DNA of 64,000 nt. Source: CBDBKE01 sp965218055 (GTDB lineage Bacteria; Acidobacteriota; Terriglobia; JAJPHL01; JAPKYU01). The position numbers and the translations under genes are program-made. The DNA lies in contig CBDCKA010000001.1 in the NCBI GenBank assembly GCA_965218055.1, positions 186,001-250,000 of the forward strand. The letters run 5' to 3'. The notes under the pieces were generated by a model that saw only the letters and a list, made by a program, of their open reading frames with translations, was not told the DNA's origin and ran no database searches. Below, one piece after another: positions 9,119 to 17,680 of this stretch; within the stretch, counting starts at the first letter, position 1; each line of letters starts with the position of its first letter.

Positions 9119-9157
9119 GCTGAGGAGTTACAAGCAAGGACAATTCACGCGTCAGAC

Positions 9158-9982
9158 GTGTTCCCACTGTCGGCATTCCTGTTCGGCCTGGTCATCGGCA
9201 GCTTCCTGAACGTGGTGATCCACCGCGTGCCGCGCGAGGAGTCCATCGTCGCTCCCCGGTCGCGGTGCCCGCACTGCGGCCGCCAGATCGCCTGGTACGA
9301 GAACATTCCCCTGGCCAGCTACCTGGCGCTGCAAGGGCGTTGCAGCTCTTGCAGGGCGCCGATCTCTCCCAGATACTTCTTGGTGGAGTTGCTGACCGGA
9401 GCCGTCTTCGCAGTCCTGGCCGCCATCTTCGGCTTCGGATTGCCGTTGCTCAAGTACGCCCTGTTCGCTTCGCTGACCATCGCGCTGATGTTCATTGATC
9501 TTGCTGATCGCCTGCTGCCCGACGTCCTGACGTTCCCGGGGATGGCAGCCGGAGGGGTCTTCAGCCTGCTGGTCCCGGTAAACGACGGCAGCGCGGCGGC
9601 GCTGCTGCGACTGGCCGACTTGCGGCCGGACTCTTTACCGCTGCTATCGCTGGCTGATGCGCTGCTGGGGGGGCTGGTCGGCGCAGGCGTACTCTGGTTT
9701 GTGGCGGAAACCTACCGGCGGCTACGGCATCGAGAGGGCCTGGGCTTTGGCGACGTGAAGCTTATGGCGCTGGTCGGAATATTCCTGGGGCCTGCGCTGG
9801 CGCTGCTGACCATCTTCCTGGGCTCGCTGCTGGGCACAGTGATTGGCAGCTCCTACATATTGCTCCGGGGAAAGGACAGCCAGTACGAATTACCCTTCGG
9901 AACCTTTCTGGGTCTAACGGCCCTGATCTCGGCGCTGTGGGGCAGGGAGATTGTCGATTGGTACCTGTTGCTCTCCTTTTAA
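9158..9982 (+). CDS. pilD: Prepilin peptidase (type IV leader peptidase, A24)
   Basis: A 274-residue polytopic membrane aspartyl protease that cleaves and N-methylates prepilins. It shows the FGLVIGSFLNVVIHRVP start, the zinc-binding cytoplasmic loop with CPHC and CSSC, and the two catalytic Asp motifs DLADRLLPDVLT and GFGDVKLMALVG. About seven or eight hydrophobic segments cover the rest. The start is GTG 9158. The substrates probably include the pilins at 29107-30416. The gene overlaps the downstream kinase by 46 bp. Confidence 0.95.
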   Translation: MFPLSAFLFGLVIGSFLNVVIHRVPREESIVAPRSRCPHCGRQIAWYENIPLASYLALQGRCSSCRAPISPRYFLVELLTGAVFAVLAAIFGFGLPLLKYALFASLTIALMFIDLADRLLPDVLTFPGMAAGGVFSLLVPVNDGSAAALLRLADLRPDSLPLLSLADALLGGLVGAGVLWFVAETYRRLRHREGLGFGDVKLMALVGIFLGPALALLTIFLGSLLGTVIGSSYILLRGKDSQYELPFGTFLGLTALISALWGREIVDWYLLLSF

Positions 9983-11391
9983 TCTGGCTGCAAGCGGTAT
10001 TGCCCGAAAGCCCCGGGGCGGGAGCGGATGGGCGCCTGTGGCTCGTCACCAAGTTGCTGGCATTGTCGGTCATGGTGCTGGCCCTGCTGGTGGTGGCAAT
10101 GCTGCTGGTGCGCCGGGTTTTCAGGCAAGGACGAGTCCAGCCCACGCTCGAACTGCAGCCGGGCGCCGGCAGGTCCGCCGACGATTCCGCCTTTGCGGTG
10201 GCTGCTTTCCAGGGCGTCATCCAGCGCCTGCGCGAGCAGGAAAAGGAGCTGGAACGGCTGCACCTCGCCGAGCGCCAGCGAGCCGAGCAGAGCGCTCAGC
10301 TCACCGCGGCCATCCTGCACAACCTGGCTACTGGAGTGTTGATGGTCAACGCGCAGGGACTCATTACCGGGTCGAATCCGGCTGCCAAGGAGGTGCTGGG
10401 GCACCAGCTCCTCGAGGGGCGCAGTTTCCGCGAGGTCCTGGGGCAGAGCCGGGAACTCTCCCATGCCACCCAGGAGCTGGCCGAGATGCTGGAAACGTGC
10501 TTGCACGCAGGACAGGGCTTCCACCGCATCACGGTGCCCTACCGCACTCCTGCCGGAGAGGACAAGGTTCTCGGGGTGGGTATGGCGCCGATTCAGCAGG
10601 AAAGGCAGGCGGGCGGTGTTATTTGTCTGCTCAGCGATCTCACGGAAATGACCGCGCTGCAACAGCAGGTGCGCTTGAAGGAAAGCCTGGCGGCGCTGGG
10701 TGAAATGTCGGCCGGAATTGCCCATGAGTTCAAGAACTCGCTGGCCACGATTTCCGGTTACGGGCAGTTGATCCGCCAGGAAGAAAGTCTCGATGCCGCA
10801 CACCAGCATGCGGCGCGTCTGGTCGGCGAGACTCAGTTCCTCACCCAGGTCGTCAACGATTTTCTGAATTTCTCGCGCCCGCTGAACCTGGTCGCCTGTG
10901 AGGTGTCCACTCGCGACTTGATCGAGCAGAGCTTCCAGGAAATTACCGGCCGTGGCGAGTTCCCCGAGGTGAGGCTGGAGTTGACCGGAGAGTTCCCCAC
11001 CGTGACGGCCGATCAGACCCTCCTCCGGCAGTGTTTCGCCAATCTGCTGCGCAACGGCTGCGAAGCGGTCCTCCAGGCCGACCGGCACGGACGCATTGCT
11101 GTGGAAGGCCAGTTGGAGCAGACCGAGAGCGGGCCGATGCTCCGGCTGCGGTTCACCGACAATGGGCCGGGCATCCCTCCGGAAAGCCTCGACAAAGTCT
11201 TCATTCCTTTCTTTACGACCAAGAACGAGGGAACCGGATTGGGGCTGGCGCTCGTCCATAAGATTGTGGTGAACCACAACGGGAAGATCCAGGTGGCCAG
11301 CGAGGCTGGCGGGGGGACCACCTTCACGGTGATGCTGCCTTCGTCGGCCACGGGCGCTCCAGCCTCATCAGGTGCAGGCAGTGGCACCTGA
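9937..11391 (+). CDS. PAS-containing sensor histidine kinase, PilS/NtrB-like
   Basis: A 484-residue kinase with two hydrophobic segments (about 10-22 and 36-58), a PAS domain (about 122-235: ILHNLATGVLMVNAQGLITGSN), a HisKA domain with the phospho-acceptor H263 in GIAHEFKNS, and an ATPase domain with N box LLRNGCEAV, G1 DNGPGIPPE, F box FTTKNEGTG and G2 GLGLALVHK. Its position between prepilin peptidase and a sigma-54 activator (12077) suggests the PilS role of controlling pilin transcription. The start is uncertain: GTG 9937 overlaps pilD, and a TTG at 9955 is also possible. Confidence 0.88.
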   Translation: MGQGDCRLVPVALLLIWLQAVLPESPGAGADGRLWLVTKLLALSVMVLALLVVAMLLVRRVFRQGRVQPTLELQPGAGRSADDSAFAVAAFQGVIQRLREQEKELERLHLAERQRAEQSAQLTAAILHNLATGVLMVNAQGLITGSNPAAKEVLGHQLLEGRSFREVLGQSRELSHATQELAEMLETCLHAGQGFHRITVPYRTPAGEDKVLGVGMAPIQQERQAGGVICLLSDLTEMTALQQQVRLKESLAALGEMSAGIAHEFKNSLATISGYGQLIRQEESLDAAHQHAARLVGETQFLTQVVNDFLNFSRPLNLVACEVSTRDLIEQSFQEITGRGEFPEVRLELTGEFPTVTADQTLLRQCFANLLRNGCEAVLQADRHGRIAVEGQLEQTESGPMLRLRFTDNGPGIPPESLDKVFIPFFTTKNEGTGLGLALVHKIVVNHNGKIQVASEAGGGTTFTVMLPSSATGAPASSGAGSGT

Positions 11392-11504
11392 ACAGCGCGA
11401 CTCCTTGATTTGCGCCACTGTGGGGGCTAGACTCAGCTTAGTTGAGAATTTGGGCCGCCAATTCGGGCTACGGCGCCTACGACGGCGTTTAAAGGATGGT
11501 TTTT

Positions 11505-12071
11505 ATGAATAAGCATCTGAGGGTGGTTTTCCAAATGCTGGTCCTGATGGCAGCGCTGTCGCTGGCGGCGACCGCTTCGGCGCAGTCGCTGGGCGACGCG
11601 GCACGCCGTGTCCGGGCTCAAAAGAGGAAGCAGCCCAAGGCTACCCGCGTCTACACCACCGACAACATGCCCCGCGCAAGCCGCTCGAGCACCGCTGCGG
11701 TCGCAACTGAGGCGAAAGCCACGCCTGGGGAAAAGCCAAAAGAAGGTAAACCGGCGGAATCGGCAGAGGGCAAGAAGTCTCGGGCCGAACTAGAAAAGGA
11801 GTACCGCGAGAAGGCCGGCAAGCTGCGTGAGGCCCTCGCCCTCGAGGAGAGGAAACTGGAGGTGCTGCAGCGCGAACTTAACATGGCCAACGTTCAGTTT
11901 TACTCCGACCCCAACGCCGCGCTGCGCGAGCAAACTGCCCGCGCCGAAATCACCGCCCGTCAGCAGGAGCTCGAACAGCAAAAGGGGGCCATCGCAGCCT
12001 CCCGGAAAGCCATCGCCGACCTCGAAGAGGAGTTGCGTCGCAAGGGCCTGCCGCCCGGTTGGGCCCGCTGA
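11505..12071 (+). CDS. Secreted coiled-coil protein of unknown function
   Basis: A 188-residue protein with a signal peptide (MNKHLRVVFQMLVLMAALS..., cleavage after ASAQ). It continues with SLGDAARRVRAQKRKQPKATRVYTTDNMPRAS, then an Ala/Lys/Glu-rich linker and a long charged helix (about 90-180) with heptad character. Proteins with this SLGDxARR...VYTxDNxP beginning are common in Acidobacteria genomes near response regulators, from memory. I chose the ATG at 11505 over 11496 because AAAGG is better spaced. It lies between the kinase and its regulator, so it may be part of that signalling or pilus unit. Confidence 0.75.
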   Translation: MNKHLRVVFQMLVLMAALSLAATASAQSLGDAARRVRAQKRKQPKATRVYTTDNMPRASRSSTAAVATEAKATPGEKPKEGKPAESAEGKKSRAELEKEYREKAGKLREALALEERKLEVLQRELNMANVQFYSDPNAALREQTARAEITARQQELEQQKGAIAASRKAIADLEEELRRKGLPPGWAR

Positions 12072-12076
12072 TCGGG

Positions 12077-13462
12077 ATGGCCGAACCCCTCCTGTTGGTT
12101 GAGGACAAGGCCGAACTGCGCCAGATGCTGAAGCTGGCGCTGGAAAAAGCCGGGTTCCGCGTCGCGGAGGCTTCCGACGGAACTCAGGCTGCTCGCCTGC
12201 TCGATTCCCAACCCTTCTCTCTGCTGCTAACGGACCTGAAGCTGCCAGGCCGCTCCGGCCTGGAACTGCTCCGGCAGGCGCAGGAGCTGGACCCCGGCAT
12301 GCCGGTGGTGCTGCTCACCGCCTACGGCTCCGTTGAGGAAGCCGTGCAGGCGATGAAGGACGGGGCTTACGACTTTATCCAGAAACCGGTGGACCTGGCA
12401 CACCTGAAGCTGCTGCTGGAGCGCGCCCTGCTCCAGCGGCAACTGGTGCGTGAAAACCTGCTGCTGAAGGAGGCGGCGGCAGCCAGGTACGGGTTTCCGC
12501 GCATCATCGCCGAGCACCCTTCGATGGTGGCGGTCGCCCGCGACGTGCAGCGGGTCGCCCCAACCGAAACCACTGTCCTGCTTCTGGGCGAGAGCGGTAC
12601 CGGCAAAGAACTTTTCGCTCGCGCCCTGCACTCTCTAGGGACTCGCAAAGACAGGATGTTCGTGGCCTTGAACTGCGCCGCCATCCCCGAGGGACTGGTG
12701 GAGAACGAACTGTTTGGGCACGAAAAGGGGGCCTACACCGGAGCGGGCGGGCGCAAGATCGGCAAGTTTGAGCTGGCCCACCGCGGCACAATTTTCCTGG
12801 ACGAGATCGGCGAGCTGCCGCCGGCGGTGCAGGCCAAGATCTTGCGCGTGATGGAAGAGCGCGCCTTCGAGCGGGTAGGCGGCCTGGAGAGGATTCAGGT
12901 GGATGTGCGGATCCTGGTCGCCACCAACCGCGACCTTCACCAGGCGGTTGAGCAGAAGAGGTTCCGGGAAGACCTGTACTTCCGCATCTCGACCGTTCCC
13001 ATCACCATCCCTCCGCTGCGCGAGCGCGGCACCGACATTCTCCTGCTGGCCCGCGCCTTTCTCGGCCACTATGCCGGCGAATTCCGCAAGGCCGACCTCC
13101 GACTGTCGCCGGAAGCCGAAGAGGCCCTGCTGGCCTACCGATGGCCGGGCAACGTGCGCGAATTGCAGAATGCCATCGAGCGCGCCGTCATCCTGTGCGA
13201 CCCAGCCGCCGCCTGCATCCAGTCCGAAGACCTTGTTCTGCGGGCCCTGGCAGTTGCCCACGACGCACCGGAGCTGGGCCCCGAGCCGTTCGATTGGGAA
13301 GGCTCACTGGAGCAAGTCAGCCAGCGGGCCGTGACTCTGGTGGAAAAGACCAAGATTCTCGAGGCCCTCAAGGAATCGCGCTGGAACAAGATGAAGGCCG
13401 CCGAAAAATTGGGCATCGCCTACAAGACGCTGCTGGCCAAGGCCCGCGCTCTGAACATTTAG
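12077..13462 (+). CDS. Sigma-54-dependent response regulator, NtrC/PilR-like
   Basis: A 461-residue bacterial enhancer-binding protein. The receiver domain (1-120) has the phospho-acceptor D53 in LLTDLKLPG. The AAA+ domain has Walker A GESGTGKE (171-178), the sigma-54 contact loop GAYTGA (218-223; Tyr replaces the usual Phe, a tolerated variant), Walker B GTIFLDEIG (237-245) and sensor II R-finger region WPGNVREL. A C-terminal Fis-type helix-turn-helix follows (SRWNKMKAAEKLGIAYKTL). It starts 6 bp after the upstream stop. It is the likely partner of the kinase at 9937 and a candidate activator of the sigma-54 promoter at 30454-30469. Confidence 0.93.
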   Translation: MAEPLLLVEDKAELRQMLKLALEKAGFRVAEASDGTQAARLLDSQPFSLLLTDLKLPGRSGLELLRQAQELDPGMPVVLLTAYGSVEEAVQAMKDGAYDFIQKPVDLAHLKLLLERALLQRQLVRENLLLKEAAAARYGFPRIIAEHPSMVAVARDVQRVAPTETTVLLLGESGTGKELFARALHSLGTRKDRMFVALNCAAIPEGLVENELFGHEKGAYTGAGGRKIGKFELAHRGTIFLDEIGELPPAVQAKILRVMEERAFERVGGLERIQVDVRILVATNRDLHQAVEQKRFREDLYFRISTVPITIPPLRERGTDILLLARAFLGHYAGEFRKADLRLSPEAEEALLAYRWPGNVRELQNAIERAVILCDPAAACIQSEDLVLRALAVAHDAPELGPEPFDWEGSLEQVSQRAVTLVEKTKILEALKESRWNKMKAAEKLGIAYKTLLAKARALNI

Positions 13463-13535
13463 GGCCGGACCCGGGCCGGCACCTGTGAACTGGAAACGCT
13501 GTCTATCGCCCGCAAAACGTCACTGGTGAAAGCCG

Positions 13536-13997
13536 ATGCAATTGTTCACTGTCAAGAACACCACTTACGTACTGTTTGAGCCAGATCTGGAAGAGCTCCA
13601 GAGGATCGCCGCCGAGGCCGGCTTTCAGACGGCAATCCAGAAACAGAAACGGGCCTTGCTGATCTCGCTGCTCCCCGGGCAGCGGCAACCTATGTTCTTT
13701 GACGCTGCCGACCCACGCCAGGTAGGCCGGCTGGCGGCGGCCCGCACCTTCGTCAGCGGCAGCACCGGCACGGTGTTCAATACACCCCTCGCCCTGGAAT
13801 CGCTCAACGGCCCGGGGATTGGAGTCCGCGTGGCCACCGAAGTGCGCCAGGACCTGACGCACAGGTTTCCGCACGGCCCCAGCGAGGCCTCCTTAATGGA
13901 GTTGTTCCAGCAACTGGTCGAGGACCTGGCCGCCGGCATGGTGGGTATCTGTGGACTTCCCCCTCAGAATCAGCCTCCGCCCCATCCCTCAGCCTAG
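13536..13997 (+). CDS. Hypothetical protein, 153 aa
   Basis: A soluble alpha/beta protein without recognised motif. It begins MQLFTVKNTTYVLFEPDLEELQRIAAEAG and ends in a proline-rich tail. There is no signal peptide or membrane segment. It lies 73 bp after the NtrC-like gene on the same strand and converges with sat. Its codon pattern agrees with the neighbours, so it is probably real. Confidence 0.6.
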   Translation: MQLFTVKNTTYVLFEPDLEELQRIAAEAGFQTAIQKQKRALLISLLPGQRQPMFFDAADPRQVGRLAAARTFVSGSTGTVFNTPLALESLNGPGIGVRVATEVRQDLTHRFPHGPSEASLMELFQQLVEDLAAGMVGICGLPPQNQPPPHPSA

Positions 13998-14005
13998 CCC
14001 ACCAC

Positions 14006-15166
14006 CTACTGCGCCTTCTGGCGGTAGGCCTCACGGAGGATCTCGGCCACTTCGGGCCGGGTGAACTCGGCTGGCAACTGCTGGCCGTCGCGGAGCATCT
14101 CGCGCACTCTGGTGCCGCTCAGAATGAGCCGCTCCTTCGGGTCGTGCGGGCAGGTCTTCTCCGACGCGATTTGCCCGCACTTCCTGCAGTAGAAGGTGGC
14201 GCCGAAGAACAGCGGCGTGATGTCCAGCTCGCCCGGCTCAAATTCGGAAAATTTCTTCTGCGCGTCATAGGGCCCGTAAAAATTGCCGACGCCGGCATGG
14301 TCGCGGCCAACGATAAAGTGGGTGCAGCCATAGTTCTTACGAACCAGAGCGTGGAAGATGGCCTCACGCGGACCCGCGTAACGCATTGCGGCCGGATACA
14401 GGCTCAGGATGCAGTGCCGCGCAGGCAGGGCGTCGCGCAGCAAGGCCACGTAGCATTCCACGCGGACCTCAGCCGGCACGTCCTCTTCCTGAGTAGCGCC
14501 GACCAGCGGGTGCAGCAGCAAGCCCTCGACGGTCTCCAGCGCGCACCTGAGTATGTACTCGTGGGCGCGGTGAATGGGGTTGCGCGTTTGGAAAGCGACG
14601 ATGGTGTGCCAGTGGCGCTGGTCGAACAGGAACCGGGTATCGTGCGGGTCCATGGTGTATTTGGCGAAGGGTCCCCGGTCGGATCGCTCCAGCAGGCTGA
14701 TGGGCCCGGCAAGGCAGTGATCGCCGACGCTGTCGAGGTAGCGGACGCCCGGGTGCTGGTCGCTAGTAGTCAGCAGGACCGTCTGGGCTTCGCGCTCCCG
14801 GTCGTAGGAAAACACCTCCTCCAGATGCAGCACAGCGCGCACCTGACCCCGCGTGTCGGCCAGGGCCACCTGCTCGGCCCCGCTAAGCCGCCGAACCTCC
14901 TGCTCGCTGACCGCCAGGGTGATCGGGATGGTCCAGGGGAGTCCGCTGGCGAGGCGCTGCTGGTCCAGCACGCTTTTGTAGTCGCGCCGGCCCATGAAGC
15001 CCTCCAGGGGCGAGAAGGCGCCGATGGCGATCAGCTCGACGTCAGAAATCTGGCGCGGGTTCAACTGCAGGTGCGGCAGCTTTTCAGCGCGCGCTTGCCA
15101 CTGCTGGCGCGCCTGATCTTCCAGCACGCGGTTGATTAGCTTGCCGCCGTGAGGCCGGTTGGACAT
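14006..15166 (-). CDS. sat: Sulfate adenylyltransferase (ATP sulfurylase, Sat/MET3 type)
   Basis: This enzyme makes adenosine 5'-phosphosulfate from ATP and sulfate. The 386-residue protein has the PUA-like N-domain (HLQLNPRQISDVELIAIGAFSPLEGFM), the nucleotide-binding QTRNPIHRAHEYILR (HxGH-like, with Ala replacing Gly) and HFIVGRDHAGVGNFYGPYDAQ. A CxxC...C zinc-type knot (FYCRKCGQIASEKTCPHD) is near the C-terminus, as in bacterial and archaeal homodimeric Sat. The ATG at 15166 with GGAGG upstream was preferred to an in-frame ATG at 15229. No apr, dsr or cys genes are adjacent, so assimilation and dissimilation cannot be told apart. Confidence 0.95.
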   Translation of the reverse strand: MSNRPHGGKLINRVLEDQARQQWQARAEKLPHLQLNPRQISDVELIAIGAFSPLEGFMGRRDYKSVLDQQRLASGLPWTIPITLAVSEQEVRRLSGAEQVALADTRGQVRAVLHLEEVFSYDREREAQTVLLTTSDQHPGVRYLDSVGDHCLAGPISLLERSDRGPFAKYTMDPHDTRFLFDQRHWHTIVAFQTRNPIHRAHEYILRCALETVEGLLLHPLVGATQEEDVPAEVRVECYVALLRDALPARHCILSLYPAAMRYAGPREAIFHALVRKNYGCTHFIVGRDHAGVGNFYGPYDAQKKFSEFEPGELDITPLFFGATFYCRKCGQIASEKTCPHDPKERLILSGTRVREMLRDGQQLPAEFTRPEVAEILREAYRQKAQ

Positions 15167-15362
15167 GGTCGGGGATGATCCTCCAGGAATTTTCCCGCCG
15201 GAATCTAACCGGCCGGAATCTAGTAACATACTTCAGCGAACAGGAAGCGTCAATTCGCCGCCTGTCTCCTGTTGAAACGATAAGAATCTGCGTGCTCGGA
15301 GGGGACTGCGCCGCCCCGACCTCAAGCGTAGCTGTCCACCTCTGGCAGATCACAGAAAGGAT

Positions 15363-15440
15363 TGGTCGGGGCGAGAGGATTCGAACCTCCGGCCTCGTGC
15401 GCCCAAGGCACGCGCTCTAACCAGGCTGAGCTACGCCCCG
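15363..15440 (-). tRNA. tRNA-Pro (anticodon TGG)
   Basis: The minus strand folds into a complete cloverleaf: acceptor CGGGGCG/CGCCCCG, D-loop AGCTCAGCCTGGTTAGAGC, anticodon stem CGTGC/GCACG around loop CTTGGGC (anticodon TGG), T-arm GGAGGTTCGAATCCTC and an encoded CCA end. Confidence 0.95.
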
Positions 15441-15619
15441 CCCTAAATCAGGTGGCGCATGATGCGCCGCCCGTCGCTGTCATAATTGTAGCCCAAGTTA
15501 CGGCCGAAACAGAGCAGCCGCGACGCGAGACACGGATCACCGGAAAGTTCACTCGCCGGGCTTTCCTAAACCGCCGAGTGGCATGATAGGATTGTAAAGA
15601 GAATTCCCGGCCACTTCGT

Positions 15620-16408
15620 ATGAGCGACTCTCCGCAGAGCACGAGCATCACCCGAATCGCCGTCGAAGAGTTTGCGGGGCAGTGCCGGCGCCATCTGGTT
15701 CCCGTAACCTCGCATCTCAGTTGTTTCCAGGCGGTCTCGCTCAACACCGAGCAGCAGCGCCAGTTCTTGCAAGAGCCGGCGGAAGCCGTTCCGAGAGCGT
15801 TGCTGGAGCGGTTGGTGCCGTTGCGGCTGCTGCTGGTGCCCTATCTGGAAAAGGGAGCGGCCGGCAGCCCGGGACTGGTCGCCTTCGAGAAACCCTCCAA
15901 TCAGCGCGCGCTGCGCCGTACGATCTTCGACGTGCGCGATGAAATCTTCCTGCTGTTTGGCGTTGAGCAGCAGGACGTGGCCGACTACCACTATGAGCTG
16001 TTCCGCATGGTGGCTGGCTTGGCCTGCGGCGCGCTCCGCGAGGAGGAGCTTTCCCGTTTCTCTACCCTGGTCCTGGATGAGCTGAACCGCGGCACCCGCG
16101 GCGAGGTGGACGGAGGCGGCCTGCAGCTGAAGCTGAAGTTGCAGCGGCGGCAGCATCTTCCCGGCCGCAACACCAAGCTCATGCGCCGCTACATCCACCA
16201 AGCCCTTGAAGACACACTCACCCTGTTTCTGCATGGACTCTGTTGCGACATCAATGTGGACCCCGGGCCGCAACAGCTGGCCTCGCGCTACCTGCGCAAA
16301 CGCCTGGAACTGCTGGCGGAAATCTTCCCGCCGAATCCCGGCTACCTGTTGTTTCCGGCCCCGAGCGTGGCTAGCGCAGACGCGAAAGACTCCACCAGGA
16401 ATCACTAG
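15620..16408 (+). CDS. Hypothetical protein, 262 aa
   Basis: A largely helical soluble protein with no signal peptide and no motif I recognise. Segments are FDVRDEIFLLFGVEQQDVADYHYELFRM and a His/Arg-rich centre (KLKLQRRQHLPGRN), then LFLHGLCCDINVDPGPQQLASRY. It lies between tRNA-Pro and amrS on the plus strand. Coding bias and length support a real gene. Its function is unknown. Confidence 0.65.
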   Translation: MSDSPQSTSITRIAVEEFAGQCRRHLVPVTSHLSCFQAVSLNTEQQRQFLQEPAEAVPRALLERLVPLRLLLVPYLEKGAAGSPGLVAFEKPSNQRALRRTIFDVRDEIFLLFGVEQQDVADYHYELFRMVAGLACGALREEELSRFSTLVLDELNRGTRGEVDGGGLQLKLKLQRRQHLPGRNTKLMRRYIHQALEDTLTLFLHGLCCDINVDPGPQQLASRYLRKRLELLAEIFPPNPGYLLFPAPSVASADAKDSTRNH

Positions 16409-16479
16409 GCCTCGCACCGGGCCGGGGCACTAAGCCCAGGCGTGGAGGTATAATTGAGTTGTAGAGGGAGTGAACGGGA

Positions 16480-17580
16480 ATGTCCACCCTGGCTGAGGTA
16501 CTGGCCCAGCATGTCCGGGAAGGCGTGTTGTGGGAGCCGCTGGAGCGGAACCGCATCCGCTGCTATGCCTGCGGCCACCAGTGTCCCATTCCGGAAGGCC
16601 AGCCGGGCGTTTGCAAGGTGCGTTTCAACCGCGGCGGGCGACTGTACGTCCCCTGGGGCTATGTAGGCGGCATCCAGTGCGACCCCATCGAGAAGAAACC
16701 TTTTTTCCACGTGCGGCCCGGAGCGCTGGCGTTCAGCTTCGGCATGCTGGGCTGCGACCTGCACTGCTCCTACTGCCAGAACTGGGTGACATCACAGGCC
16801 ATCCGCGATCCCCGGGCGGTCGCGCGGCCTGAGCTGACCAGCCCGCCCCAATTGGCGAAGCTGGCCCTCGAGATGGAAGGCGAGGCGGTGGTCAGCACCT
16901 ACAATGAGCCGCTGATCACGGCCGAGTGGGCCGTGGCCGTCTTCCAGGAGGCGCGCGCCGCCGACCTGCTCACAGGCTTTGTCTCCAACGGCAATGCCAC
17001 CCCGCAGGTGCTGGAATACATCCGCCCCTGGGTGGACCTCTACAAGGTGGACCTGAAGAGCTTCGACGACCGCCACTATCGCCAACTGGGCGGGCGTTTG
17101 CAGCCCATCTTGGAGAGTATTCGGCTCATCCACCAGATGGGCTTCTGGCTGGAGATCGTCACCCTGATCATTCCCGGCTTCAATGATTCGGATGAGGAAC
17201 TCACCCGGCTGGCCGAGTTCCTAGTCGGCATCTCGGCCGACATCCCCTGGCACGTCACCGCTTTCCACAAGGATTACAAGATGCTGGACCCGGACAACAC
17301 GCCGCCGCAAACGCTGGCACGGGCGGCCCAAATCGGCAAGCGTGCCGGGTTGCGCTACGTTTACGCCGGCAACCTGCCCGGCGGGGTAGGCGACCTGGAA
17401 AACACATATTGCCCGACCTGCGGCGAAATGCTGATCGAGCGCTACGGTTACCGTATCCGCGCCTATAAGCTAACTCGAGAGGGCCGCTGCCCCGCTTGCT
17501 CTGCTGCTATCCCGGGCCGCTGGGCCGAGTCCTTCCGCCGTCAGATCGCCGACCGCCCCTTCCTGCCGGTTCTCCAGTAG
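16480..17580 (+). CDS. amrS: AmmeMemoRadiSam system radical SAM enzyme
   Basis: A 366-residue radical SAM protein of the PflA-like AmrS family. It begins with the zinc-type RCYACGHQCPIPEGQPGVC segment and has the [4Fe-4S] motif CDLHCSYC in MLGCDLHCSYCQNW. VVSTYNEPLI, VDLKSFDDRHYRQLGG and WHVTAFHKDYKMLDP follow, then a C-terminal Cys pair region (YCPTCGEML, CPACSAAIPGRW). It usually occurs with Memo and AMMECR1 proteins, none of which is seen here. The last 46 bp are repeated at 21181-21225. The start ATG at 16480 follows GGGAGTGAACGGGA. Confidence 0.93.
   Translation: MSTLAEVLAQHVREGVLWEPLERNRIRCYACGHQCPIPEGQPGVCKVRFNRGGRLYVPWGYVGGIQCDPIEKKPFFHVRPGALAFSFGMLGCDLHCSYCQNWVTSQAIRDPRAVARPELTSPPQLAKLALEMEGEAVVSTYNEPLITAEWAVAVFQEARAADLLTGFVSNGNATPQVLEYIRPWVDLYKVDLKSFDDRHYRQLGGRLQPILESIRLIHQMGFWLEIVTLIIPGFNDSDEELTRLAEFLVGISADIPWHVTAFHKDYKMLDPDNTPPQTLARAAQIGKRAGLRYVYAGNLPGGVGDLENTYCPTCGEMLIERYGYRIRAYKLTREGRCPACSAAIPGRWAESFRRQIADRPFLPVLQ
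17535..17580 (+). repeat. Direct repeat copy 1 (3' end of amrS)
   Basis: The last 46 bases of amrS (CCGCCGTCAGATCGCCGACC...CTCCAGTAG) are repeated at 21181-21225 with one substitution in the body, a one-base deletion and a changed last base. The two copies bracket the TPR/ankyrin block. Confidence 0.75.
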
Positions 17581-17620
17581 ACTTATATATATTTCGTAGG
17601 CGTTCCGAACCGCCCGAGCT

Positions 17621-17680
17621 GGAGTATCATTCTCCCAAGGAGAGAATCGGCTGCCCTACCGTTTGCCTTAGGAGTCCTAG
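17621..17680 (+). promoter_or_regulatory. Shared leader, copy A (hairpin plus RBS)
   Basis: About 60 bases directly upstream of the TPR gene are shared with 18789-18868 and 19969-20046. They hold an ATTCTCCC/GAGAGAAT hairpin, the block ATCGGCTGCCCTACCGTTTGCC, and TAGGAGTCCTAG ending at the ATG. The homology to copy C continues into the signal-peptide codons. It is either a conserved 5' UTR or part of the duplicated gene unit. Confidence 0.65.

Noticed and set aside
9979..11277. Long antisense frame (about 430 codons) opposite the sensor kinase
   Set aside because: Complement of a strongly supported high-GC gene; the sequence is typical of shadow frames.
15362..15586. Frame coding GARGFEPPASCAQGTRSNQAELRP
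   Set aside because: Well-known false protein produced by reading across a tRNA gene (tRNA-Pro here).
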